Of a stretch of DNA of 64,000 nucleotides, positions 21,926 to 34,807 are shown in pieces. The position numbers and the translations under genes are program-made. Origin of the DNA: Tubulanus polymorphus (Eukaryota; Nemertea; Palaeonemertea; Tubulaniformes; Tubulanidae); contig NC_134030.1 of assembly GCF_964204645.1 (NCBI RefSeq), positions 18,419,110 through 18,483,109 on the forward strand. Reading direction: 5' to 3'. Numbering within the stretch: the stretch's first letter is position 1; the number at the start of each line of letters is the position of its first letter. The notes beneath the pieces are model-generated. The model did not search any database and was not told the origin of the DNA. It saw only the letters and a list, made by a program, of their open reading frames with translations.

Positions 21926-24900
21926 GGCTTTCATGAATTATACCAATAAAGCTTTCGGGAACATAGTTATAGTAGGGTTCAGTTATCAGCGGTTAAACAA
22001 TATCAACAAGTAGTGCATGGAAGCTGGAGTTCATGGCCAGTATTGCAGTATCAGACAACCTGCATGGATATGTACATACATGAACATAAATAGAAATTAT
22101 ATAAATAAACAAGTGTGGAAGTGACGTATGTGTCTACCTAGGTAAACCAAATATGGTGCAGCCATGGACTCCGTTGAGTGCAAAAATATATTTTTAGAAA
22201 ATTGTGACGTGTGCAGACACGTCATTGCCCATACATGGATGGGAGGAATGTTGTGACGTATGAATACGTCACAAGCCATGAATTCCAAGCCATATGTGGA
22301 AGAGGACCTGCACACGTTACACAAGAGAAAGTGATATAAATAGGGAGGTTTTTGTAAGCACGAGATAGTAAAGAGAGCTACATCTGTTTACATCTAGTAA
22401 GAAGAAATAAACGAAAGATAATTTTAGAAATTGTTAAGTTATTTCTGGGAGCCGTGTAAGAAGTCAAGACCAAGGACTGAGATCTGATCTAAGAGAGTGT
22501 CCTCGCACCATCATTGAGAGGAATTATTACCACGACGCTAGTTGGACAACCCAACCCGGATTCACAGCACTGGAAGATATACGGACCATAACATAGGTGG
22601 AGAATCCATACCCACAACACTGGTGGAGAACAGTGGTGTATCCTGCACCTCTCGCTGCCAAGCGATCTAGTATATTGGTCAGTGAACACGGGGTGAAGTA
22701 AAAGTATAAGATGAACGTTACATTGCGTAACCGTAATAACATAAAATACGGGCCGCTACCGCGGGTTAAGTTGAAATATTGCGGATAACTCGATCTGTGT
22801 ATAAAAATCATTCCCGTTCAGATTTAAGGAGTAATGATATTCGGTTCCTGTCCGTAATATGCAGTTGATATCACCAGATGTACTTTGTTTTTGTGAATTG
22901 TGAGTTTCTAGTAGAGGGTGATTGTGTCTTGTGATAACTTCGAGAAATCAATGATCAAATAGAATGGTTTTTGCGAAATCGTGTTTTGGATGGTTAGGAT
23001 TGACGGCTAACGAAACGGTTTGCGAATACGAAGCGTAGTGAACTCAATTTAAGTTGATTTGATGAAATGGCGAGTGATCAAGACATTGTGCGTATACTTT
23101 GGAATCAATCGGCGAATGGAAAATCGTGCGGGAAGACGACCTTGGACAAGTTTAATGGACTCCGACCCTTGGACATAAATATAATGATGATGTATTAACT
23201 TTTGCATGCTTATACTGTATAAAAAATGTGTGTTTTTGGTTGAATCGGAAAATTAAATTGAGCGTATTATTGATATTTATTTCCAAATGCTGGGTTTATT
23301 AGATTAGATTACTACGCAGTGCTGATGTATACATCGTTGTTTGTTGCAGGCTTAGGTATTTATTCTAGGAATTTTTTTCCCGATTGTTTTACTCTGGCTA
23401 TATAGTCTATATGATGTTGCGAATGCTATTTTTGCATACGTCTTATTCATAACAGCGTTAACTCGTTCACTGCTATCATGAAGATACCAAACAAATGTCT
23501 GTGGTTATAGGTTAGGTATTTATGTTTGAGTAGTATTGTGGGTATTAGATATATGTTAGTTGTAGATAATAATTTGTGCCAAAGGAATTCTTTGGGGTTG
23601 AGCGCTCAATGGTGAAGCTTACCGGAAGGTTTTAATTGAGAGTATAATTATGAGTTTATAGTTTATGTCGAAATAGTTTTAGTGGATTTGGGAGCCCCTG
23701 ATAAAAAGAGTGAGGGATGCTCAAGGGGTAGTCCTGAAATAGGGCAGAGGTTTGAAGCTTGAGGAATGCGTAGATGATTAATTTATGTGCCAGTAAGAAA
23801 TTCGAGAGTAAAATCCCAGATGAAATCAAATTATATTCCAAGTGATTGATGAATGTTATCATTTCACCAAATGTGATATTTCACTGGATTTTCAGGTAGC
23901 AACATAGAATCATTTTCAAGTCGTTAGGGTACTTAGTTAGGGTACTCATGATTCTCGAAAAAAAAACCAATTTGTCCTTATCTTCCAATCGTCATGATGT
24001 AGTACATTTCAAATTCATTTTCATTACGCTATACGAAAGCTACCCTGCCAAAATCTAATCTTATCATAAATTTGCTATGGTGGCTGATTCAGGACAAGTC
24101 AATATTTTTTAGCCCACTTGGGACCTTAGTGGGCTATTGCGTTCACTTTTCGTCCCTCATCCGTCCGTTCGTCTGTAGACGGAATCCAGTTATTTTTGGA
24201 AGTTCTGAAGACGCTTCAAGGTAATATCTTGATATTTGGTTTACATATGTATCTACCCTAGACACATCCGCAGCCCAAAAACTGGCCCTGTCAGATTCAA
24301 GATGACCGACTGGCAACCATTGTTGTTCGCCAAAATCAGCACTTTTTACACAATTTTCAAGTTTTCGAGGGAAATTTTGAAGACGCTTTGATCAATTACC
24401 TTGATCTTTCACATATAATAATATATTTGTATCCTCTAAGGGCCCATCAGCATGAGAAAAATTGGGTCGATCGGACTCAAGATAACCGTCCTATGACCTT
24501 TTTTGTGCCCAAAAATGTCAATTTTGGCCCAAATTCTGAGTCCTGTACCTTCCTACTGGTTTGCTATTTTACATTGAACATTGTGGTGGCTATTCTATGG
24601 ATAGGGATCTTTAATAGCTGAGACAGTTATTTTTAATGCACCAATTATCACGCAATTGGCGGCCATCTTGGTGTCACCAGTACTCATTCGTAAGTCGAAA
24701 AAGGTTTTTCCACATTATATTGATATCTAACCATATTTTGTTACCACAATCAATTGTAAAGTTGTAGCTCATAATATGTTCTATCATTGTCGTGAGTTTC
24801 AAGGTCAGTGGTGTTTGTATATGGCCACCAGGGGGTGTTGAATGATACATTAACTTAGTATTTTGATATCATATTTGTACCTATGCATATTTTGTTACCG

Positions 24901-25463
24901 CAATCAAGTTCAAAGTTGTAGCACATGACATTGGTTATAATTGTGGTGAGTTTCAAGGTCATTAGTTATTCGGAATGGTCACCAGGGGGCGTTGAATAGT
25001 AGAATAACTTAGTACTTCCTTATTAGATTGGTACCTAGGCATATTTTGTTACCATGATCAATTGCTCCACCAAAAAGCGCAGAAACATAATTTTCTGCAG
25101 TTTATAAGGGAAATTTTGAAGGCGCTTCGATCAATATCCTTGATCTTTCAGACATAGTTTTATTCCCATAGGACCCATCATCATAAGAAAAAAATTGTAT
25201 TACCTAAATTAAAAATCGTATTTCACGCATAACTGGAACTTTCACTCGGCTGACGAAAAACGAAAAGAGCGATTCAGAATTTGAGGGCCTTGTTCCGGAC
25301 AAAAATGAGTTTTTTTGCCCGAAAAAAAATGATTTAAAATAAAATTTGTTTTTAGAACGCGCTGAAATAAATATTTTCTTTTAGCAAATTTTTCTTAATC
25401 GATTTGAAATTTTGAGAAATAGAAATCTCCCCAAAAATCCCAAACTGATTTTATATTTTACAG
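21623..25463 (+). other. Possible intron or intergenic stretch before the NACHT exon
   Basis: It contains a (TA)n microsatellite at about 21886-21920 and, at 22200-22280, two near-palindromes (TGACGTGTGCAGACACGTCA and TGTGACGTATGAATACGTCA). A TATAAATAG box and AATAAA within 22330-22410 suggest a degenerate solo LTR. From 24111 it holds copy 2 of the interspersed element. No exon is convincing. Confidence 0.5.
24111..25190 (+). repeat. Interspersed element with GCCCACTTGG ends, copy 2
   Basis: Same family and orientation as 13498-14509: AGCCCACTTGGGACC opening, CCGTCCGTTCGTC run, and about three CACCAGGGGG-bearing tandem units. The 3' end is less clear and continues with fragments of the element's 5' part (CTTGATCTTTCAGACATA). 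Confidence 0.7.
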
Positions 25464-28183
25464 ATGTTGTTAAAATTCAGAAATGTCTGAAAGAAACGTA
25501 CAAACGGATGATCGATGCTGAAAATTACAAAGAGGTTTGGTGGAGCGATAAATTCATCAATTTCAACGACTTCTTCACCCAAGAACACGCGAAAATTCGA
25601 TCCCGAAAAGAGAGAAATGAAAAATGTGAGGAACAGTCAGTGATTTTACCCGATGATTTCGAGAAGCTTTTCTCTCATGACCAGCCCGAAAAGAAGCATG
25701 TGTGCCTCGTAGGTGAACCCGGTATGGGTAAAACTACACAGATAAAAAAGCAAGTGTTGTCATGGGAGAAGTCGCCGTTTCTAATGGGGTTTCCTATGTT
25801 ATTCTATATACCGTTAAATGCTCTGCCCGCTGATAACGCTTGTATTTATACGTACATTTACGAACATCTTTTGAGTCGAGAATTCAGAAAGGTTTCGTCG
25901 GTCGATGCTTTTAAGAGATTCGTACAGGAAAATGCAGATAAATCGATATTTTTGCTAGACGGCTTCGACGGGTTGAAAAACGATGAGGCAAAGGAGGACA
26001 TCGTACACGTGACCAATGGATTACAAAAAGCGCATATCGTCATAACAACACGTGAGTCCGGGGGCAGCATGATCGTCACTGATCCCAAATACACCGTTAT
26101 ATCGATATCCGGCTTCAAACAGGAAGAAGTCATCGAAATAATGAAGAGAAAATTCCCCACGCGCGATCCAAAACAGCTATTTAACAAGCTTAGAGACGCA
26201 GCGTCACCTTTATTTAAAAGTATCTACTACAACCCGCTGATACTACATATGTTTTGTTTTCTGTATATGAACAAGGAAAAAAATTCGATGACGATTCCAT
26301 CCAAACTCACCGATATCTACATCGATTTGACATGTTTTCTGATCAATAAACGCGAGGGCATCAAGTTGTCTGAGAATTGTTTTTTTGACGACATCGAAAA
26401 TTCGGAAGCGCTTCAAGAAATTTGTCAAGTCGCGTATGAGACGCTCCTTCGGCATCAAAACAGCTTCAGCGAAAATCGTCTCAAACTCGAATCGAACATG
26501 ACGGCTTTGACATGTAAGGAGGTGTCGCCGCGACAGAAATCAGACCGCTCCGTCCAGCTGCGGTTCATACACAAATCTGTGCACGAATTTCTGGCGGCGG
26601 TCCACTCGGTCGTGCAATTCAAAAACAGTGATGAAATACCCTGGAACAAATGCGCGTTTGATCAACTACCGGATGAACTTGAAAAATATGGTGAATTATA
26701 CCCGAGATTCATGGCAGGGCTGCTGCATCGTCACAAGCGTAACCGCGGCCTCGGTGAACTGTTCAAGACTTTAATAGATAAACATTTAAAAGCAATCACA
26801 ATAGACGAGGCAAAATATGAGGATTCACTTGTATTTATAGACAGTTCCCTGATGGCGACCCTTCCCGATTATGAAAGCTTCATCGAACTCCAATCTCAAA
26901 GCTTTTGGTTACCCGATCAGTTTTCTATCTACCTGAATGAAGCTGACTGGCCGGACGACGCCATTAGTGAAATAGTTCACTGCATGGAGAAGATGTTAAT
27001 CGTAAATCGATGTAGCATGTTCAAAATGAACATACTCGCAAAAATACTCGAACACAAACAATGCCCGATCGAGGTAGTTTACATGTTTACCAACGAACTG
27101 AAACCCGACCAATTGTTCGCTGATGAATACCGCGCATTAGAAACAGCCATAGCGAGTAACACTAGTCTTCAGGGTATGGTAATCGAGATAGGCGGGGATT
27201 TTCCACCGTCAATAGACACATATAATCCGTACTTGACTTTGTGTCAGAAGAGCAACAGAATGAACTGGTTTGTGGGCCTAGATAAAGACTACATTGGTTT
27301 GTGTTACAAGAAACTCGATTGTGGATGGATTAAGACGAGTCGAGTGATTGAATCTGAAAATCAGTTGACCAGTGGTGATCCATCCACACAAAACATAGAA
27401 GAAATTTTGTCTATCAAAACTGAGGCTTTAAGTGCGAAACTTTTAAGTGATATTCAGAAATCTTATCCATCCCCAAAGCATCTGTCTCTCCGCCTGTCTC
27501 GCGATAAAGGCAAAAATATAATCGGAGAGCTGACAAGTATAGTACCGCGATTGAAAAGCTTACATCTCCAAGACGCAGGAAAAGACGAAGCAATCAATGA
27601 AAATGTGACCGGTGAAGAATTAAGAAATTTCAAGAACGCCTTAGAATGTTCAGAGATCGAAACAATTGAGCTCAATCTGAAGGAACTAACGACATATCAA
27701 TTGAAAGAAATCAGCGATGGCATCGGCTCAATGAAAAATCTAAAACGCCTTTCCTGTCACAGACTTGATTTTGAAATAAGCCGCATTCTAGATCTACGGC
27801 GGCGGCTGACTGTATTATCAATACGTTTGCGGTCAGAAGCCGATGGTAAAGCACTTCTTCGGTATCTAAAAACGGATGCGGTAAATCAGCTCCAAGAAGT
27901 CCGTATTAGTAGCTATCTTGAAGGAACCGAACAGCATAACGCCATCTTACGACAACTTAAACACGTTTCATCGCTTCGTAGATTAGAGTTCCACGTTTTT
28001 GAAGTGAGGTTTAATACACAGGACGATTTATTCGATATCGTCGAATTAATCGAAAATCTTCCGCACCTTTCTGACCTGTATATCATTTGCCGAGTCGGCG
28101 ACCGCGATATGATAAAAATCTACATCAAATCAAAACTTAAGGAACTCAATAAACGAGTAAGAGTACATTTAGATATTTTATAG
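25464..28183 (+). CDS. NACHT-LRR protein (NLR-like), single large exon
   Basis: A 905-codon phase-1 exon starts after TATTTTACAG; an open frame extends upstream but the acceptor and domain start favour 25464. After a linker typical of NLRs (CLKETYKRM), a P-loop NTPase follows: Walker A GEPGMGKTT (about 25712-25738), Walker B SIFLLDGFDGL, sensor-like IVITTRESGG, and FIHKSVHEFLAA, the winged-helix motif seen in NACHT proteins. The C-terminal third has degenerate leucine-rich repeats (KSLHLQDAG, IETIELNLKEL, LTVLSIRLRS, LRRLEFHVF) ending with a TAG. Such proteins are cytosolic ligand-triggered ATPase switches. No death-fold domain is encoded here, so the N-terminus must come from upstream exons: either a conventional effector exon I failed to see, or the receptor exons at 12.5-21.6 kb. 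Confidence 0.9.
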
Positions 28184-29513
28184 TTAAAGAAACTTCTTCT
28201 CTGTGAACAGAATTTCACTGATATTAAACCGCATTTTTCCAATACATGACATACAAAGACATCAAGTTCAACAATTTATTCTATACATCATAAATACTGT
28301 AATTTTATGTTGGAGATGCCACAAGTTATGGATTATACAGAAAAGCGATAAAATGTGTTATCTGATACATGATGGAGGATTCTAAACCATCGAGGACCGG
28401 TCTATAAACTGTGGTTTATGAATGGACGAAAAGTAAACATGAAAATGATTCATATCATATTCTTTACGTCTCCCTTGGACAGGTATGAGTAAAACTCACC
28501 TTACTCGTCAGACTTTTGAGTAACTGGGACAAAAATCAATTTTCTAATTTTTTATTAGCATATCCCCCTTAACTCGCATTCGCTCAAGTATTTAATAATA
28601 ATGATAATCTTTATTTATTTAAGCATAATAAATTACATACAATTAATTTAAACGCAATAATGGCAATCAATGCATCGACAAGCCTAGTGGCTGAACTCAT
28701 AGAAGAGGCCAATGCCCTAAATTTTCCGCCCCTAATTCACATTCACTCACCTCGAACCAATTTTTGTCGGTTCCAATATGTCGGAGATATAGACACTGTT
28801 CGTTGTATTTTACCTCGTACATTTAGTCTAATAATTATCGTTTGTAAGTTGTAAAACATACATAATCTAGCTTAGCGGTTCTTTATGAGACTATGGAGAA
28901 AAATAGGACTCTCTGTAGTAATTAGTCTATATTGTATTATTCTATAACCTTGGAGATGTTAACACCAGAGATGCTGGGTCTTACTCAATACTATGGAACT
29001 GTGGACTGTGGTTTATAATAAAATCATTGTAATTTATGTTATTTGGTTGTATGCAATTTCTGTGCTATATTAGGCGAAAACAATTGCAAAAATCTTTGGC
29101 ATAGAGACCCGGCGAAATAAAATCCTGCCGGCCGGCTGAAAATTAGTTCGTGGTTTACAAGAAATGAAATCAAAACCGTTAGGCGTTCAGGCGGGTGTCG
29201 ATATGTCTTCCTGTCGTTCTTTTTTTCATTTTATTGGGGTTCGAGCTTACCAGTCTTAGAGGTCACGAGTTTGGTTACGGAGTTGAAATGCTATCTCACG
29301 GTTGTTGAGCAGTGACTAATAAACAATTGTTGTGTGTCGGATGAATTTGTTAGACAATTTATATTAAATGTGGTGTTCACAGTGGTTGTTGTTTGTGATA
29401 TTGGACATAGGTACCAAAGATCTGTGTGCCTTTGTCCTGTGTCAATCAGCCAATTCAAGGCACGTTGAAGAATGTAAAAGACATTTTTGACAATTTTATC
29501 ATTCAGTTGGAGC
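28184..29513. other. Probable 3' UTR and intergenic DNA
   Basis: Follows the NACHT stop. AATAAA at about 29019 is a plausible polyadenylation signal. AATAATAATGATAATC at 28593 followed by AT-rich sequence looks like the inverted tail of a LINE or SINE. No gene is seen. Confidence 0.4.
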
Positions 29514-29537
29514 AGGGAAGTGTGATCACACTTCCCT
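29514..29537. repeat. 24-bp perfect palindrome
   Basis: GGAAGTGTGATCACACTTCC with one further A/T and G/C pair on each side. The same arms occur as a hairpin at 11571-11605, so this is a recurring sequence and not a chance palindrome. Confidence 0.75.
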
Positions 29538-29892
29538 GGTTGGAGTAAATGTAGGCCTAGTAGTAGTGATTACTCAGTTCTGATGTTTGTGATGCCTGCG
29601 AACCTCTTTATGCCACATTTTACTTGTAAAAGCTGGGTATATTGGCTTTAAAAAAGAAGGGTTGATTCCAAGTATTTTTATTGAAAATAGACTGTTGCAT
29701 GCCTGGTCAATATGAACAAAATTCATGTTAAAAAAGTGTATATGATAATCAACCACTGTCTACCGGGTCATTTTTTAGGGATTTTGAAACAGGGTATCAT
29801 TTTTTGCCTAATCACTGGAAATCTATTGATACATCATCAAGTAATTGTAATAACATTAGTTAATCATAAAAGATATTTTCTGCTTTTTTATC

Positions 29893-30210
29893 ACAGTGTA
29901 ACAGAATTGTAGTGTACATGAAATACAGTGTAACTGAATTGTAGTGTACATAACTGAATTATAGTGTAGCTGAAATATACAGTGTAACTTAATTATAGTG
30001 TACATGAAATACAGTGTAACTGAATTATAGTGTACATAACTGAATTATAGTGTAGCTGAAATATACAGTGTAACTGAATTATAGTGTACATGAAATACAG
30101 TGTAACTGAATTATAGTGTACATAACTGAATTATAGTGTAGCTGAAATATACAATGTAACTGAATTATAGTGTACATGAAATACAGTGTAACTGAATTAT
30201 AGTGTACCGT
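29893..30210. repeat. Higher-order minisatellite (54 + 32 bp, 86-bp period)
   Basis: CAGTGTAACTGAATTATAG begins every subunit. Two subunit lengths alternate: a long one with CATAACTGAATTATAGTGTAG and a short one with TGTACATGAAATA. The pair repeats about three times. Confidence 0.85.
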
Positions 30211-30535
30211 AGTTGAAACATAGTTTATTACTAAAACAAACTTTTCTTAAAGCTCAATCTTACAATGTTTTGCTTTAAATACAGTGTAACTGTTTGTAGA
30301 TACTTAAGACGATTTTCCACCAGCCCCCTGGCCTCACGACGCGTGATTTCATTACTGGCGCTGTCGTGCATGACGTCATATATCGATTTGCGAAATACTT
30401 CCTTGTTCGGTAAAACGTTCGCTGATTGGTCCATTTAACGGGAAACCAACAGAAGCCTAATGTCGTTTGTTACAAGCGCTGTGATTGGTACGACCGGATT
30501 CTGGTCGGCTAGTAACGACTCCAACGACTCGTGAG

Positions 30536-30586
30536 GTCAAGGGGTTCGGCGAACAGCTTTAGCGTAGTGGGTTCGAATCCCTTGAC
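30536..30586 (+). other. tRNA-like fragment with box B
   Basis: GTCAAGG at 30536 can pair with CCTTGAC at 30580-30586, and GGGTTCGAATCCC is a perfect T-arm or box-B sequence. At 51 nt it is too short for a tRNA, so it is more likely SINE or tRNA debris. A local repeat CCAGGGAGATCGTGGG follows at 30620-30680. Confidence 0.3.
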
Positions 30587-30599
30587 GGGTGAAGATGGG

Positions 30600-33017
30600 A
30601 TCGCCGACACTGTGAAAAACCAGGGAGATCGTGGGCTCCTGGTAAACCAGGGAGATCGTGGGGTCCTGATAAAACCAGGGTCGCGGGCTCCAGGTACAAC
30701 TTTATGCTGTGATTTGTGCTAGATATTGCTAATAACGTAACGTGCTTATTCTATTCGCTTAATAAAAAAAGAATTTATCTATAGAAATAAAGGCATTGTT
30801 TTCTTGCATCTGGGGTAGAATCGACCCGGGTCGGATGAAGTCGGCGGATGTTATAAACTGTATGCAGTGGAGATTGATTGCAGTAGAGACCCGCAGTTTA
30901 TAGAGCGAAGATGGATTATAACAGTTGGACATGTTAAAGTTAACTGACCCCAATGAAATGCGACATTTGGTTGTTTTACCATTATTGTCTTACGCGTGAC
31001 GTTGTACCATTCATCAAGAACGTAGTGTCCGATATAACCGCAGTGTTGGTTACAATCACACTGCCAGGACTGGGTGAATCGTGCCATAGACCTGTTTTAC
31101 CACCGGTACGTATATCTTCACATCTAGAGGTGTTAGTTCATCTCCCGTAAAATCAGACAAAATATCTATACTTACCTCTTGTGAATAAGTTCAACTAAAT
31201 ACAAGATGTTACTTGATAAAGGTGAGTTATTGAGGTTTCAATTTCTACTACATGTGTTAGAAATATCCTCTCTTCAGAAAGTGCTGCTACAAACACTCTG
31301 AAAATGTCTTAATTCAGGTACTTGTCACAGACCAGTTTTGGAAGTGAAGGCTGTCTGAACATGAAAGTGAAACCCTGCATGATCAGGATTAGAGGGCGGT
31401 GATGAAATATCAAATGTCTGTCACAGGGATGGACAGAGACTGCTCATCTATTGGTTAAAAACATTAGAAATAAGCTACGTACATTGTACATTGTAGGTAT
31501 TTGTAGGTATTGCACAGACTACAATGTTCATGTATCGAGTCGAATCCTGATGGTGATTGTTGCATTTTTTTCAGATGATCTCTTCTTCCTCAGGATCTGG
31601 ATGCTGCCAATACGAGCTGACGAAACAAACCCGACCGGATAGATAGGTGGTGAGTAGATGACCAGATCATAATGTGTTACATGTATCAAGTAAGATTAAA
31701 AGTTCTAATAGTAATCGTTACGTTTTTATTTCAGATCCAGCTCTTCTTCCTCAAGACCTGATTGCTGTCAATCAGTGCTGACTAAACCAACGGATACTAA
31801 ATTAGTTGTCTTCACACCTTCCTCACTTCTTCGGGACCTGATTGCTGTCATGCTGGGCGTATAAACTGCAGTTTAAATGTGCACGGTCCGATAGAAGATG
31901 ACTCCCGTGGAAATGATAATCCAGAAACTGCTCACATTAATTCGGTGAGCAGACATTTTAACTGTTTGTGGTATATAGGAAACACTTCATCAATGATACA
32001 ACGCAACTATTTGACTAGGTTTAAATCACGTTTCAACCACGTTTTTCAAAACAGTTGTTTATTTGATTCCCAGAGAAGCTTCAACTGTTTTCAAACGCTT
32101 AATTTTGTAGGGAGCCGAAAGTCAGGATATCACCGACCTGAAGATGAGCAAGGTTTACTAAACACAAGCCAACGCAAATCAAGGCGTCCAGTGAGAAGTA
32201 CCGATATTAGAACGGGTGATTTTATAACGTGTTTTGTATTAAACTAGTTTGTTTATCCGTATTTTCAATAGAATTCGTGAATCTATATTTTATTTCTTGT
32301 GTTTAGAGGTTAAATTTCAAATTATGAGCTACCTCAGGTAATTTGAATTGATTTGGTAGAGAAAAACGAATCATATAATTCTAGCTATCAATTCGTAGAG
32401 GTTAAAATAGTATGAAAATAATTCTGTTTGTTTTACTAATGTTCGAATTGTACAATATAAAACCACCGTCACGACCAATAATGAAATGATATCTAACTTA
32501 TTTGAAGAAGTAAAAATTTTGTGCCCGAATTTTTATTTTCCTCCAAAAATATCGCGATTTCAGTTAATGTTTGAGTAATCAGTGACTGTAACTACCATTA
32601 AAACTGACATAAGTTATGTAGGTTAATTCCCACCAGTTGTTGCCACGGCAACGAATTATGATGTAATCTTTTTGTGAAAAATGAAGTTTAAAAACGAGTT
32701 ATTTTTTGGAATTCAAACAGAATGAGACGTGTTTGTCTCCACTGTTTTAGGCGGTATTTTGAGTGACGATTCCATTCGATCTTTCATCAAAATCGACAAT
32801 ATACATAGTTTGTATCAGTAGGCTATACTTTCAATAAAATAAGTTAATTATGATTCTAAATGTTATCTGTCTTACTTTTCTGTGGATGAATTTGTTTCGA
32901 AGGATATACGTAAATAAAATGATGAATGCGATCAGATCTAAACCTTGTCATCTTCAAAGTGCGCGGATAATAAGGTTCGAACCTGATTTCGCCGGATCAG
33001 AGAACATTTCCCGAGAC
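30600..33017. other. No supported gene
   Basis: Several short frames are open (for example 31879-32247) but none shows a recognisable domain, and several frames are open at once near 31000-31100, so I cannot choose a real exon. TTCCTCAGGATCTGGATGCTG (31588) and similar TTCCTCAAGACCTGATTGCTG (31750) suggest a local duplication. Confidence 0.4.
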
Positions 33018-33153
33018 TAGACTGGTTTCCTTTCCCATTCAATATGGAAGATAGAGACCGGTAACCAGTCTATTCCCGAGACGAACTGCCATGTAGACTG
33101 GTTACCGGTCTCTATCTTCAATACCATATTGAATGGGACAGGCAACCAGTCTA
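33018..33153. repeat. Foldback element with arms of about 55 bp
   Basis: AGACTGGTTTCC... GAGACCGGTAACCAGTCTA is followed, after about 20 bp, by TAGACTGGTTACCGGTCTC and the complement of the outer part, ending CCAGTCTA. The two arms differ by a few bases and a 5-base insertion. Confidence 0.8.
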
Positions 33154-33789
33154 ACTGCCATGCAAAGGAGTGGTTGTAACTGATTGTATTTTATACAGAC
33201 ACGTTTACAATATTATATAGTTCACGGTCAGCATTATAGCAACCATTACTGACAACATGTTTTGGAAGAGCATTTTTGCGGCCGTAAGATTTTTCTTTTC
33301 TAAGGCGAATTTTCGACTTAAAAACTTTGTCGCAAATCATACATAAATCTTAACTGTGCATCAGTTATTTCATATTCCGGCGGTAAGTATGCGCTGTTAT
33401 CTTAGTTCACAGAAATTCCGCTATCGTTATTCATAGGGGCAGCACTGAACGGTTCTAATTTAACACAGCCTCGCTATTCTACTGTGGCATGCGAGGAATA
33501 CAGATATTTTCGTTATCATTACCGTGCAACGCTAGCTAACTTCAAAACATAGAAGTGTCAGCTTACACTTCTTTGTTCAGAATAATCCGTAAATACAGCT
33601 TTTAAAGTGATAGAATCATCCTAACGAGTAAAATCCCACAATAAATGTATTAAATGATAAATGTTTATTTAAAACATATAAGAAATATTTCTGATGGTTA
33701 CTACCAACCTTCTTCAGTCTAAAATGACTTGCCAAATAAACACACGGTATTAATACATGAAATAGGATACGAATCGCTGCGCATTACGT

Positions 33790-34144
33790 TACGGGGACTA
33801 GAGCACTGACATATCTGGAAAGAAGTTTAGTATGGGGGCTGAAACCATTATTGAGGTTGACAGAACGATCGGAATGAGTGGTAATCAAAGCAGATTCAAC
33901 TATGTCGTTTAGTGCGACCACTGTTGGGAAAAATAATATTGGCTCCAGAAAAATCAAAATTGTGTCCGGTAACCAAAGAATGAGAAACTACCCTACTTTC
34001 TAATTTGACCCCATTGAATACATCTCGTTTATGTTCTTTAATATGTTCCTTAATATTCCTACCAGTTTCCCCAACATAACGTAATGTATTTTTTAAAGTA
34101 TTATAGAAATTAATCTTTTGTGTGCTTTTTTTCACAGTTATCAA
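33790..34144 (-). pseudogene. Penelope-like element fragment, GIY-YIG endonuclease end
   Basis: The minus strand encodes NTLRYVGETGRNIKEHIKEH, then SRVVSHSLVTGHNFDFSGAN, the typical C-terminal GIY-YIG module of Penelope-like retroelements (YVGETGR with a following H-rich KEH segment). After a frameshift at about 33905 it continues ESALITTHSDRSVNLNNGF, the usual end of the protein. The reverse transcriptase part is absent. A dead 5'-truncated copy. Confidence 0.75.
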
Positions 34145-34747
34145 CGAGGATAAAATGAAGAGTGAAAGAATTGATGATTTTAATTTAAATCGAAGATATT
34201 TCTGCGATATTACAAGGCCTGCAGTTAGTTTGATTTGATAAGTAAATTATTTTCTTCTACCTAAAACAACTAACAGTTAACAGACATTTTAATTCAAAAT
34301 ATCATAGATAATCGATTATTTATTGATCGAAATTTATAATTGATAAATAATTCCAATAAACGTAAGAAATATTTTAGAGCATGTAGTTTTTAGCGAACTC
34401 AATTTTTTCTGAATCTAAATTTGAAAACATTATTATTTCTAAATCAATTGAGATGATAACTAATTCAAATCAAATAATTATCAAAACAAATTGAGTGTTT
34501 TGAATAACTTAACTTTTAATATTGTTTGAATAATAATGAAAGAATAATTAACTTAAATCAATATAACTGCAGGCCTTATCGCGGCAATATCATTCATGAC
34601 TTCATGAAAGGAACTATCGGCTGCTACGATCAGCTCAGAAAGGTCCGACACTTTTTTTCATCAAACGTTTTTACTTTTCGCTTCCTCCGTTTGCTTAAAC
34701 GCTCGGATATATTAAACATTATCAATCCATCATCGAAGTATTCTGTT
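34145..34747. other. Upstream region of receptor gene A
   Basis: AT-rich. No TATAAA-type box is obvious close to the start. Similarity to the gene B upstream region begins only at about 34748 (AAACTTCCTCAACCAGAGCG). Confidence 0.4.
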
Positions 34748-34807
34748 AAACTTCCTCAACCAGAGCGATTATTGTAATAGATGTGAATCAATCCTTTCGA
34801 TATCACG

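Noticed and set aside
30851-31105. Cys-rich minus-strand frame (QSWQCDCNQHCGYIG)
   Set aside because: Ends near a GTAAGA donor, but three frames are open at once in this stretch and no neighbouring exon supports it.
31879-32247. 122-codon plus-strand frame, possible exon
   Set aside because: No recognisable domain, no natural ATG, splice sites not convincing.
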